Source: Spirosoma terrae (GTDB lineage Bacteria; Bacteroidota; Bacteroidia; Cytophagales; Spirosomataceae). Taken from it: DNA of 64,000 bases. Below, in pieces: positions 36,810 to 44,168 of the stretch. How positions within the stretch are numbered: position 1 is the stretch's first letter; every line of letters begins with the position of its first letter. The stretch covers positions 111,936 through 175,935 of the forward strand of contig NZ_JAAFZH010000017.1 of the NCBI RefSeq assembly GCF_010435915.1, written 5' to 3'. The notes under the pieces are model-generated. The model was not told where the DNA came from, searched no databases, and was given only the letters and a program-made list of their open reading frames with translations. Both the position numbers and the translations under genes were made by a program.

Positions 36810-37068
36810 TACTGTTGTCTAAGCGGGTAAAGTCTAAAAACAAAGCGCGAATATAGCCAAAAGCGTTCGGGCTGCGTCAGTTAGGCTAGCGTTTTCCGCC
36901 GAACAATCCGTAACTTCGCCTTTCGTAACAGGATCATTTCTAGTATGCTGATAAAGGAAATAGTCGTTCTTATCGCTCAGTGTTGTTAGCCGCTGACGTT
37001 CTCCTCTCTAGTTGCCTATTCGGCAATCCAATCGCCGTGTCAGTATTTTAGAAACAGTTAATCAACCG

Positions 37069-38556
37069 ATGCAACCATTACACCTGTATAATACGCTTTC
37101 TCGCAAAAAAGAACTGTTCGAACCGCTTAATGCCCCTTATGTAGGGATGTACGTCTGCGGCCCAACCGTTTACAACTACGTTCACCTTGGCAATGTCCGT
37201 ACCTTTCTAACATTCGATACGTTATACCGCTATTTAACCTTCATCGGTTATAAAGTGCGCTACGTTCGTAACCTGACCGACGTAGGGCACCTGGTGGGCG
37301 ATGGCGACGAAGGTGAAGACAAAATTGGCCGTATGGCGAAGCTCGAAAAAGTAGAGCCAATGGAAATTGTTCAGCGATTTACGAACGATTTTCATACCGT
37401 AATGGCGCAGTTTAATACCATCCCACCCAGCATTGAACCAACAGCCACCGGGCATATGGTTGAACAGATCGAAGCTGTTCAAACCTTGCTGGCCAATGGA
37501 TTGGCGTATGAGTCGAATGGCTCCGTTTATTTCGACATCGAAACCTATAATAAACGAGGAGGCAATTACGGTAAGCTGTCTGGCCGGATTCTGGACGACT
37601 TGCTGAACGAAACCCGCGAACTGGACGGCCAGTCTGAAAAGCGGAATCCACTCGATTTCGCGATCTGGAAGCGGGCTTCCCCTGAACATATCATGCGCTG
37701 GAATTCGCCCTGGGGAGCTGGTTTTCCTGGGTGGCACCTGGAATGTACCTGCATGAGTACCAAATATCTGGGCAAGCAATTTGACATTCACGGTGGCGGT
37801 ATGGATTTGAAATTCCCGCACCACGAATGCGAAATTGCTCAGGGCGATGGCCTTACAGGACTCGATCCGGTTCGGTACTGGATGCATTCGAATATGCTGA
37901 CTGTTAACGGTCAGAAAATGTCGAAGTCATTGGGTAATTCATTCCTGCCAGCCGAACTGTTTGCCGGGAGCCATTATTTGCTCGAACAGGCCTATAGTCC
38001 AATGACTGTACGGTTCTTCATGCTCCAGTCGCACTACCGTAGCACGCTCGACTTTTCGAATGAGGCATTGAAGGCTGCCCAAAAAGGGTATCGTCGGTTA
38101 GCCAATGGATTACGGGTTATTAAGACCCTAGACTATCAGCCCGACGATTCAGTAACGCCAAGCGACGATAAGCAACAGGATATCCGTCAGGCCGTTCAGC
38201 AGTTTTACGATGCTATGAACGACGATCTCAATACGGCGGTTGCTATCGCGCAATTATTTACGCTGCTGAAATACATTAACATGATCTACCTCAACCAGCT
38301 TCAGTCTGCTACGTTGGGAGAAGAGGTGTTTACGCTACTCAAGGAATCATTCGTTACGTTCATGCAGGACGTACTGGGTCTGAAAGAAGAAGGCACTAGC
38401 GATCAACCTGTATTGGAAGGCATGCTGACTCTCTACCGGGAGTATAAAGAACAAAAGCAGTACGATAAAGTAGACCAGATTCGTTCGTACTTCAAAGCAC
38501 AGGGACTGGCCATTAAAGACATGAAACACCAGATCGACTGGGCTTATGAAGAATAA
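37069..38556 (+). CDS. cysS: Cysteinyl-tRNA synthetase
   Basis: About 495 residues from the ATG at 37069. A TTG 19 codons upstream is in frame, but the ATG start gives the usual N-terminus 'MQPLHLYNTLSRKKE'. It charges tRNA-Cys. The class I signatures are 'VCGPTVYNYVHLGNVRTF' (HIGH-type HLGN plus the zinc-ligand Cys) and 'KMSKSLGNS'; the other zinc ligands are in 'GWHLECTCMS' and 'FPHHECEIAQ'. The length is normal. Its last 11 bases overlap the start of the M28 peptidase gene, so the two are translationally linked. Confidence 0.97.
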   Translation: MQPLHLYNTLSRKKELFEPLNAPYVGMYVCGPTVYNYVHLGNVRTFLTFDTLYRYLTFIGYKVRYVRNLTDVGHLVGDGDEGEDKIGRMAKLEKVEPMEIVQRFTNDFHTVMAQFNTIPPSIEPTATGHMVEQIEAVQTLLANGLAYESNGSVYFDIETYNKRGGNYGKLSGRILDDLLNETRELDGQSEKRNPLDFAIWKRASPEHIMRWNSPWGAGFPGWHLECTCMSTKYLGKQFDIHGGGMDLKFPHHECEIAQGDGLTGLDPVRYWMHSNMLTVNGQKMSKSLGNSFLPAELFAGSHYLLEQAYSPMTVRFFMLQSHYRSTLDFSNEALKAAQKGYRRLANGLRVIKTLDYQPDDSVTPSDDKQQDIRQAVQQFYDAMNDDLNTAVAIAQLFTLLKYINMIYLNQLQSATLGEEVFTLLKESFVTFMQDVLGLKEEGTSDQPVLEGMLTLYREYKEQKQYDKVDQIRSYFKAQGLAIKDMKHQIDWAYEE

Positions 38557-39580
38557 AATGAGTAGACATATCATTCTTTCTGTCGTTGCTTTCCTGGTAA
38601 CGGTTAGCGCCTGTAAAACAAAACAGAGCCAGAGCGATGCAACCGAAACCACTGAGCAAACCAACGTAGTGACAGCTCCGTCTTTCAACGCCGACTCGGC
38701 TTATACGTACATTGATAAACAAGTAAAATTTGGGCCGCGCGTACCCAATACACCGGCGCATGTCAACACCGGGAATTATCTGGTCGCCAAACTGAAGCAA
38801 TTCGGTTGTGAGGTTACAGAGCAAAATTTTGTGGCTACTACGTGGGATGGAAAAAAGCTTAATGCCCGTAACATCATCGGTGCTATCAATCCTAAGGCAA
38901 CCAAACGTATCGTTCTGGCCTCTCACTGGGATTCTCGCCCACATGCCGATCAGGACCCAGACAAAGCTGACCAATCAAAACCAGTTACGGCCGCTAACGA
39001 CGGAGCTAGCGGAGTAGGTGTGCTGCTCGAACTGGCCCGTACGATTCAGCAAAGTCAGCAAAAACCAACCGTTGGTATTGACATCGTTTTCTTTGATGCC
39101 GAAGACTGGGGGAATGGCGATAAAGCCTCGAACGACTTTGAAAAAGAAACCGGCAATCAATACGATTATATAGGTTTCTGCCTGGGATCTCGCTACTGGG
39201 CAAAGAATTTGCATAAGCCTGGTTACTCTGCTTATTACGGTATCCTGCTGGACATGGTCGGCGCTAAAGGGGCAACATTTGCCAAAGAAGGGCTTTCGAT
39301 GCAGTTTGCTCCCTCTGTAGTCAATAATGTATGGCAAACGGCTAGTCGGTTAGGCTACAGCCAGTATTTCGTTGATGCGCAGGGCGGTCAAATCACCGAC
39401 GACCATCTGGCCCCCAATACCATTGCCAAAATTCCAATGATTGACATTATTCATACCAACATCGGCTCTGGTGGTTTCTTTCCAGCCTGGCATACTGCCG
39501 AAGATGACATGAGTAATATTGATCGAAATACGCTCAAGGCAGTTGGCCAAACGTTGTTACAAGTAGTTTATAATGAGTAA
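38546..39580 (+). CDS. M28-family metallopeptidase / glutaminyl cyclase-like lipoprotein
   Basis: 344 residues. The N-terminal hydrophobic stretch ends in the lipobox 'VTVSAC', so it is predicted to be a lipoprotein facing the periplasm or surface. The di-zinc site of family M28 is visible: 'ASHWDSRPHAD' (His, Asp), 'TAANDGASGVGVLLELA' (bridging Asp), 'FFDAEDWGNG' (catalytic Glu/Asp) and 'WHTAEDDMSNID' (final His). The W-H-T-x-x-D pattern and the size resemble glutaminyl-peptide cyclotransferases, so it may be either a peptidase or a cyclase. Start ATG 38546 overlaps cysS by 11 bases; an ATG at 38558 just past the cysS stop is also possible. Confidence 0.9.
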   Translation: MKNKMSRHIILSVVAFLVTVSACKTKQSQSDATETTEQTNVVTAPSFNADSAYTYIDKQVKFGPRVPNTPAHVNTGNYLVAKLKQFGCEVTEQNFVATTWDGKKLNARNIIGAINPKATKRIVLASHWDSRPHADQDPDKADQSKPVTAANDGASGVGVLLELARTIQQSQQKPTVGIDIVFFDAEDWGNGDKASNDFEKETGNQYDYIGFCLGSRYWAKNLHKPGYSAYYGILLDMVGAKGATFAKEGLSMQFAPSVVNNVWQTASRLGYSQYFVDAQGGQITDDHLAPNTIAKIPMIDIIHTNIGSGGFFPAWHTAEDDMSNIDRNTLKAVGQTLLQVVYNE

Positions 39581-39588
39581 TCAATGAA

Positions 39589-39648
39589 GTTGATCGAGAT
39601 AGAAAGAGCACAGAGATCGATCTCTGTGCTCTTTCTATCTCGATCAAC
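39589..39648. repeat. 60-bp perfect palindrome
   Basis: Bases 39589-39618 are the exact reverse complement of 39619-39648, with no spacer; the core is CAGAGATCGATCTCTG. It lies between two plus-strand genes, 9 bases after one stop and 12 bases before the next start. As RNA it folds into a stem of about 28 bp with a tiny loop. There is no T-run, so a classical terminator is unlikely. Confidence 0.95.
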
Positions 39649-39660
39649 CCGAATAGCACT

Positions 39661-40041
39661 ATGAGGCTTATCTTTTTACTATCGATCGTTTTTCTGCTGA
39701 CTAACTGCAGTACCGCCCCTGACCAATTCGGCAAATTAGATCTGAAAAAATGGCGTAGTGACCGAGGAGGTTGCAATGGTGTTCGGACTACGCTTGTCTC
39801 GGACTTCAAGGCAGAGATTCCGAACCTGAAAGGTAAAACCGCCAACACCATTGGCGATTTACTTGGGCGGCCGGATGTCAATCAGATCGAAGACCGAAAT
39901 CAAAAGTTCTACGTTTACTTCCTTGAAAAAGGAGTGCACTGCGACCAGCCCGGCACAAAATCAACCAGCCGGTCCGTTGCTATACGGATGAGTGCTATTG
40001 GTCTGGCAACAGAAATAACGTTCCAGAACGGAATACCCTGA
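39661..40041 (+). CDS. Small lipoprotein of unknown function
   Basis: 126 residues. The signal sequence ends in the lipobox 'LLTNC' (Cys at about residue 16), so it is predicted to be lipid-anchored. The mature part has 'TIGDLLGRPDVNQIEDRNQKFYVYFLE', the general style of a BamE/SmpA-like 'threshold' fold (lipoprotein, short helix pair, beta strands, G-x-P after the helices), but the match is too weak to name. Two Cys in the mature part ('GGCNGV', 'GVHCDQ') might pair. It starts 12 bases after the palindrome and converges on nadD with a 16-base gap. Confidence 0.8.
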   Translation: MRLIFLLSIVFLLTNCSTAPDQFGKLDLKKWRSDRGGCNGVRTTLVSDFKAEIPNLKGKTANTIGDLLGRPDVNQIEDRNQKFYVYFLEKGVHCDQPGTKSTSRSVAIRMSAIGLATEITFQNGIP

Positions 40042-40057
40042 TTGATTCTAGTACGTA

Positions 40058-40630
40058 TCAGTAATAGAACTTTTTACGTACGATCATTTCCTCCACTACG
40101 TCGGGAACCATATATCGTATCGACCGATTTGAACGTATGCAGTTTCGGATAAATGTCGCCGAAATGTCAAGCAATGGCGCTTCAACCAGGCGTACGTTCG
40201 GGTGCGTTTTGAATGGGCTTTCTACAGCTCGGGGGCGCGGATAAACATACAAGCCGTAGTAATCCAGAATCTTGTCGTAATTCTTCCAGTTACCGAATTG
40301 TTCCAGATTATCTTCCCCCATAATCAGTCGGAACGTATGCTGCGGATACTTCTCACTAAGCCTTACCAACGTATCAATCGTATAACTGGGCTTAGGCATC
40401 GAAAACTCTATATCCGTAGCTTTTAAGCGGCTATTGTCGGCTATAGCCCGTTCAACCATATCCAACCGATCAAACTCGTGCAGCAGACTTTTGGTCTTCT
40501 TAAACGGGTTCTGAGGAGACACAACAAACCAAACCTGATCGAGATCGGTAGTCGTCGCCATGGTGTTGGCAATAATGAGGTGGCCAACATGAATAGGATT
40601 GAACGAACCGAAAAATAATCCGATGTGCAA
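40058..40630 (-). CDS. nadD: Nicotinate-nucleotide adenylyltransferase
   Basis: 190 residues. It makes deamido-NAD from nicotinate mononucleotide and ATP in NAD synthesis. The nucleotidyltransferase signatures are 'GLFFGSFNPIHVGHLIIA' (HxGH) at the N-terminus and 'ISATFIRNCIRSN' (the ISxTxIR block) at the C-terminus; 'IMGEDNLEQFGNWKNYDKI' is the family's middle block. The start codon is TTG (40628-40630): no ATG gives this conserved N-terminus. It lies 59 bases downstream of gmk on the same strand, a common Bacteroidota pairing. Confidence 0.95.
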   Translation of the reverse strand: MHIGLFFGSFNPIHVGHLIIANTMATTTDLDQVWFVVSPQNPFKKTKSLLHEFDRLDMVERAIADNSRLKATDIEFSMPKPSYTIDTLVRLSEKYPQHTFRLIMGEDNLEQFGNWKNYDKILDYYGLYVYPRPRAVESPFKTHPNVRLVEAPLLDISATFIRNCIRSNRSIRYMVPDVVEEMIVRKKFYY

Positions 40631-40689
40631 AGTAAGCGAATGGTTTATGCGTTCTGGATTACCGCAAAGCCGATAATCCAGAACGGAAT

Positions 40690-41289
40690 CTAAATAACTA
40701 TACCTTTAGTTGGTACTTTATTTTCCCGAACAAAGTCGTTCACTAATTCCTGCGCCTTTTTGAGCGACGTTGTTAAATCGTCGTTTACCAGGATAACATC
40801 AAATCGGTCCTTGAAACTCATTTCAAAGTGAACCTTAAATAACCGTTTGGAGAGGCTTTCTTCAGTTTCTGATCCGCGCCCAATCAGGCGTTGACGTAGT
40901 GTTTCTTCATCCGGTACTTGTACAAAAACGGCCAGCGCTTTCTCGCCATAGTACTCTTTCAGCTTCAATCCGCCCTGTACATCAACATCAAATAGAACGT
41001 GCTTACCAGTAGACCAGACACGTTCTATCTCTGATTTTAACGTACCGTAGAAAGCGCCCGTATAGACTTCTTCCCATTCAACAAATTCGTTCTCATCGAT
41101 TTTTTGTTTGAATTCTTCGGGCGATAAAAAATAATAGTCTTTACCGTTTTCTTCACTTCTCCCCCGCCGATCGCGGGTGCAGGCCGAAATGGAAAAGCCG
41201 AGATTATTGTTCTCGGCTAGCAGATGCTTGACAATTGTAGTTTTGCCCGAACCAGATGGGGCAGAGAAAATAATGAGTTTACCGTCCAA
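40690..41289 (-). CDS. gmk: Guanylate kinase
   Basis: 199 residues. It phosphorylates GMP to GDP with ATP. The P-loop 'FSAPSGSGKTTIVKHLL' is at residues 8-24, and the GMP-binding blocks 'SACTRDRRGRSEENGKDYYFL', 'EVYTGAFYGT' and 'VLFDVDVQGGLKLKE' are intact. The only start that fits the conserved N-terminus 'DGKLIIFSAPSG' is TTG (41287-41289), so this gene and nadD both use TTG, which may keep their expression low. A strong hairpin separates it from the anti-sigma gene upstream. Confidence 0.96.
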   Translation of the reverse strand: MDGKLIIFSAPSGSGKTTIVKHLLAENNNLGFSISACTRDRRGRSEENGKDYYFLSPEEFKQKIDENEFVEWEEVYTGAFYGTLKSEIERVWSTGKHVLFDVDVQGGLKLKEYYGEKALAVFVQVPDEETLRQRLIGRGSETEESLSKRLFKVHFEMSFKDRFDVILVNDDLTTSLKKAQELVNDFVRENKVPTKGIVI

Positions 41290-41312
41290 GGTGGGTAATG
41301 AGTTTGTTGGGT

Positions 41313-41371
41313 AAAAATATTAATTGGGGTAATCAGGGCCACATTTGCTGTTTTCCCTGATTACCCCAATT
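41313..41371 (-). terminator. Intrinsic terminator after the sigma/anti-sigma unit
   Basis: A perfect 17-bp inverted repeat (AATTGGGGTAATCAGGG at 41322-41338, complement at 41355-41371, 16-base loop) lies just downstream of the anti-sigma gene. On the minus strand it is followed by the T-rich AATATTTTTA. Confidence 0.85.
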
Positions 41372-41385
41372 TGCTTTGTAATCTA

Positions 41386-41676
41386 TTAACTAAACCGCAA
41401 GATTTTCGATTTGATCGTCGCAACCAACTGCTCGGGGCAGCATCGTTTTTCCATTCGTTTAGTTAATAATTCTTTTACTTCCTTTTCCAGATGGTACATC
41501 TCAATACAAGGCTGGCAAGACTCAAGATTTACCTTTAATCTGGCGAGCTGTTGATCAGTTGCCTCCCCGTCCAGAATTAATTGTATCATCTTCAGGCAGT
41601 CTTTCCTGTGACTGCAGTGTTCTTTCATCTCAGGCTTTGCGTTGGATGAAGATGACGATGGTAACGACGTTTGCAT
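41386..41676 (-). CDS. Probable anti-sigma factor, zinc-finger (ZAS-like)
   Basis: 96 residues. A Cys-rich segment ('EHCSHRKDC' and 'LESCQPCIEMYHLEKEVKELL') resembles the zf-HC2/ZAS anti-sigma fold, in which a CxxC pair and an upstream His bind zinc. Here the residue three before 'SCQPC' that is usually His is Asn, so the metal ligand may instead come from the N-terminal His/Cys group. There is no membrane segment, making it a soluble anti-sigma factor. It lies 80 bases downstream of the ECF sigma gene and presumably binds that sigma factor. Confidence 0.75.
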   Translation of the reverse strand: MQTSLPSSSSSNAKPEMKEHCSHRKDCLKMIQLILDGEATDQQLARLKVNLESCQPCIEMYHLEKEVKELLTKRMEKRCCPEQLVATIKSKILRFS

Positions 41677-41756
41677 TGGAAATGTTCTATTTATTCCAAG
41701 AATAGTAATACGTTAAGTTACTAGCAGAACCAAAATATAGTTAGAAAAAGTTCGGT

Positions 41757-42488
41757 CTAATCTTCATTTTCTTCATTATATCCCATTGAAGATGCGTAAT
41801 CACGTAATTTTTCTTTCAATAGATTACGAGCACGGTGCAATCGGGAACGTACTGTACCGATTGGGATGTCTAAAATCTTAGCCATCTCCTCATACGTAAA
41901 CCCTTCAATGTCGCAAAGAATGATTACCGTCCGAAAATCTACCGGTAGCGAATTCAGTGCTGTTGCCACTTCATCACCGATTAAATCAGAAACAGATTCA
42001 GCCCGAAGATCAACCGTATGCTCTGCTTCTGCATCTTCAGAGTTATACGTTGTCTCTACGTCCTGGTAATCTACCTTGGCAGGTTCTTTACTTTTTTTCC
42101 GATAATCGTTTATGAAGCTGTTCTTCAGAATCCGAAACAGCCATGCTTTAGCGTTAGTTCCTTGCTCAAACGACGAAATGAACCGAAACGCCTTTAAATA
42201 AGTGTCCTGCACGAGATCATTGGCATCATCCTCGTCGGTTGTCAGTCGAAAAGCAAAGTTATACATAGAGTCTATGTGGGGCATAAACTCCTTATTAAAG
42301 ATTTGATACTTCTGCTCGTCGGTATAGCCACGAGAAGGTGTATCGGCCGAGGGCTGGTCGATAGAATCGCCGTCGGGGAGCAATTGGTCGTCGTCGCGAG
42401 TTGGCGTATCTGACATAACTTCGTGTATGGTCGCCATAAAAGTAAGAGTAAATTGCCGTTTACCGTAGGCAATTCTCAGCGAATTCAT
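41757..42488 (-). CDS. ECF RNA polymerase sigma factor
   Basis: Up to 243 residues. Region 2 is 'YNFAFRLTTDEDDANDLVQDTYLKAF' with 'TNAKAWLFRILKNSFINDYRKK' for -10 recognition; region 4 is 'LNSLPVDFRTVIILCDIEGFTYEEMAKIL' with the helix-turn-helix 'IPIGTVRSRLHRARNLL'. The acidic linker between them and the disordered N-terminus ('PTRDDDQLLPDGDS') are longer than in a minimal ECF factor. The start is uncertain: ATGs at 42488, 42437 and 42416 are all in frame, and the last gives an N-terminus 'MSDTPTRDDD' that looks most natural. The anti-sigma gene follows on the same strand. Confidence 0.92.
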   Translation of the reverse strand: MNSLRIAYGKRQFTLTFMATIHEVMSDTPTRDDDQLLPDGDSIDQPSADTPSRGYTDEQKYQIFNKEFMPHIDSMYNFAFRLTTDEDDANDLVQDTYLKAFRFISSFEQGTNAKAWLFRILKNSFINDYRKKSKEPAKVDYQDVETTYNSEDAEAEHTVDLRAESVSDLIGDEVATALNSLPVDFRTVIILCDIEGFTYEEMAKILDIPIGTVRSRLHRARNLLKEKLRDYASSMGYNEENED

Positions 42489-42620
42489 TATTTAGACAGA
42501 ACCAAAATCGCTGAGTACTATTAGAACTGACCACAAAAATCAGTCCTTTGTTTGAAAAAAGGTTCAAAATCAAGAGAATATGACGATTTGGCAGTGAACG
42601 TTTTATATCCGCTCAATGTT

Positions 42621-42666
42621 AAAGTCGGCTAATTGAAGAAAATATTTTCTTCAATTAGCCGACTTT
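42621..42666. terminator. 46-bp perfect palindromic terminator
   Basis: Bases 42621-42643 are the exact reverse complement of 42644-42666 (outer AAAGTCGGC, centre AATATT). It is 18 bases downstream of the minus-strand gene at 42685 and has A/T runs on both ends, so it can act in both directions. Confidence 0.85.
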
Positions 42667-42684
42667 TCCTGACTGCAACATCAA

Positions 42685-43197
42685 TTAAGCTACAATCGCT
42701 TTAAAGTATCGTTTTAACCAGGAGTCCCCCGCTCGAATTGTCCAGTCTGACAAAAACTCTGCCTTTGTTTTTACTAACGTATTAACAATATGCATATCAG
42801 GGGTCAGCTTTCCCTCCGATATAGCTGCCTTAATTGCAGCTAACGGATATACGACAACACCCTCCTGTTCAGATTTCACAGCGGCCGATCTATCAAAAAA
42901 ATCGACGGGATTACCACTACTGGAAATTTGCCGGCCAATTTCCTGAAGCGTCCGAACCGAAGAATCGATCGAACAGCCACTTGGCAGCGTATATCCTTCA
43001 TCAACGCCCAGTACAACAAACCGATTATCAATAACCTGCGCAGAAGCCAGCAAAGGTTGCCCGTGGGCAGCCCATTGGCTTAAGGCAGGTTGTAAGATTT
43101 CCTGGATAGACTCTACTTCCCTATCTGAAAGAGAACGGTTTGCCTGATAAACCCACACCCGCGCCTGATCGGGCAACGTATCAAAATCAACGTACAT
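42685..43197 (-). CDS. Conserved hypothetical protein of Bacteroidota
   Basis: 170 residues, no signal peptide or membrane segment. The sequence begins 'MYVDFDTLPDQARVWVYQANRSLSD' and continues with 'FDFRF'-like strand/helix alternation ('QVIDNRFVVLGVDEGYTLPSGCSIDSS', then 'NPVDFFDRSAAV'), a pattern I recall from a Bacteroidota-specific family that is often labelled 'ABC transporter ATPase' by automatic pipelines. There is no Walker A or ABC signature in it, so that label would be wrong. It is upstream of the bidirectional terminator and 104 bases downstream of the Fe-S protein gene, on the same strand. Confidence 0.8.
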   Translation of the reverse strand: MYVDFDTLPDQARVWVYQANRSLSDREVESIQEILQPALSQWAAHGQPLLASAQVIDNRFVVLGVDEGYTLPSGCSIDSSVRTLQEIGRQISSSGNPVDFFDRSAAVKSEQEGVVVYPLAAIKAAISEGKLTPDMHIVNTLVKTKAEFLSDWTIRAGDSWLKRYFKAIVA

Positions 43198-43301
43198 AAC
43201 TACATGATGAATTTAGACCGGATTGCTAGCCACACACGCCGGTGCAATGATGTTTTCTGACTGAACAGTGAACGTAGCATGATCATTCACCAGGGTCAAA
43301 A

Positions 43302-44105
43302 TTAAAGTCCCTCTCCCCGAGCAATTAGCTCTGAAATATCAAAAACCTTTACGGAATCTTCACGATTTTTGTTTTTCACACCGTCCGACATCATCGTCAT
43401 ACAGAATGGGCAGGCAACTGCAATTGTGTCAGCCCCCGTTCCCAGCGCTTCTTCTACTCGCTCTACATTGACGTCTTTCTTACCGGGCTCAGGCTCTTTA
43501 AAATACTGGGCTCCTCCTGCCCCACAGCACAGCCCATTGGCTTTAACACGCTTCATCTCCACCAAGTCCGCATCCAGCGCAGCTAAAACATCCCGTGGCG
43601 CTTCATAAATCTTATTAGCGCGTCCCAAATAGCATGAATCGTGAAAGGTTATCTTTTTGCCTTTGAACGATTCACCATCCTTAACTTTAATACGTCCTTC
43701 GTTGATCAGTTCCTGTAAAAACTGGGAATGGTGTATTACGTCGTACGTACCGCCAAGTTCCGGGTACTCGTTCTTAAGCGTATTGAAACAGTGTGGACAA
43801 GCCGTTACAATTTTCTTTACGTTGTAGCTATTCAACACCTGAATATTTGACATGGCCTGCATCTGAAACAGGAATTCATTGCCAGCCCGCCGAGCTGGGT
43901 CACCGGTACAGGCTTCTTCAGGCCCCAATACGGCAAATTTGATACCTATGTGATTCAGAATACGAACAAAAGCGATAGTTACGCGCTTGTATCGATCGTC
44001 GAACGAACCAGCACAACCTACCCAAAACAAGATTTCTGGCTCTTGGCCCGCTGCAGCCATATCGGCCATAGTCGGTACAGTATATGTTTTTACTTCCTGT
44101 GTCAT
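43302..44105 (-). CDS. Fe-S oxidoreductase with CCG domains (HdrB/LutA-like)
   Basis: 267 residues with two CCG cysteine-rich domains (PF02754) that hold Fe-S clusters in heterodisulfide-reductase B and LutA/GlpC-type proteins. The first has 'VGCAGSFDDR' and 'ACPHCFNTLKNEYPELG'; the second has 'DSCYLGRANKIYEAPRDVL', 'GLCCGAGGAQYF' and 'ACPFCMTMM'. It is a cytoplasmic electron-transfer subunit that probably works with the membrane ferredoxin-like protein encoded 63 bases upstream on the same strand. The pair is common in Bacteroidota, but the natural electron donor and acceptor are not known to me. Confidence 0.9.
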   Translation of the reverse strand: MTQEVKTYTVPTMADMAAAGQEPEILFWVGCAGSFDDRYKRVTIAFVRILNHIGIKFAVLGPEEACTGDPARRAGNEFLFQMQAMSNIQVLNSYNVKKIVTACPHCFNTLKNEYPELGGTYDVIHHSQFLQELINEGRIKVKDGESFKGKKITFHDSCYLGRANKIYEAPRDVLAALDADLVEMKRVKANGLCCGAGGAQYFKEPEPGKKDVNVERVEEALGTGADTIAVACPFCMTMMSDGVKNKNREDSVKVFDISELIARGEGL

Positions 44106-44168
44106 AATTGTTAATAGGCAGCTTACGCTATAAGTACGGTCAATTGCTTCCTAACCTGATGCCGAAAC

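Noticed and set aside
37012..37068. Upstream TTG start for cysS
   Set aside because: The ATG at 37069 reproduces the family's N-terminus; the extra 19 residues do not match it.
37234..37887. 217-codon open frame antisense to cysS
   Set aside because: It lies wholly inside cysS, has no recognisable domain and reads as a shadow of the conserved synthetase sequence.
38513..38974. 153-codon minus-strand frame over the cysS/M28 junction
   Set aside because: Both plus-strand genes have intact catalytic motifs here; the antisense frame has no domain or start context.
42685..43197. 'ABC transporter ATPase' label for the 170-residue protein
   Set aside because: No Walker A, Walker B or ABC signature is present; the label would be an annotation error.
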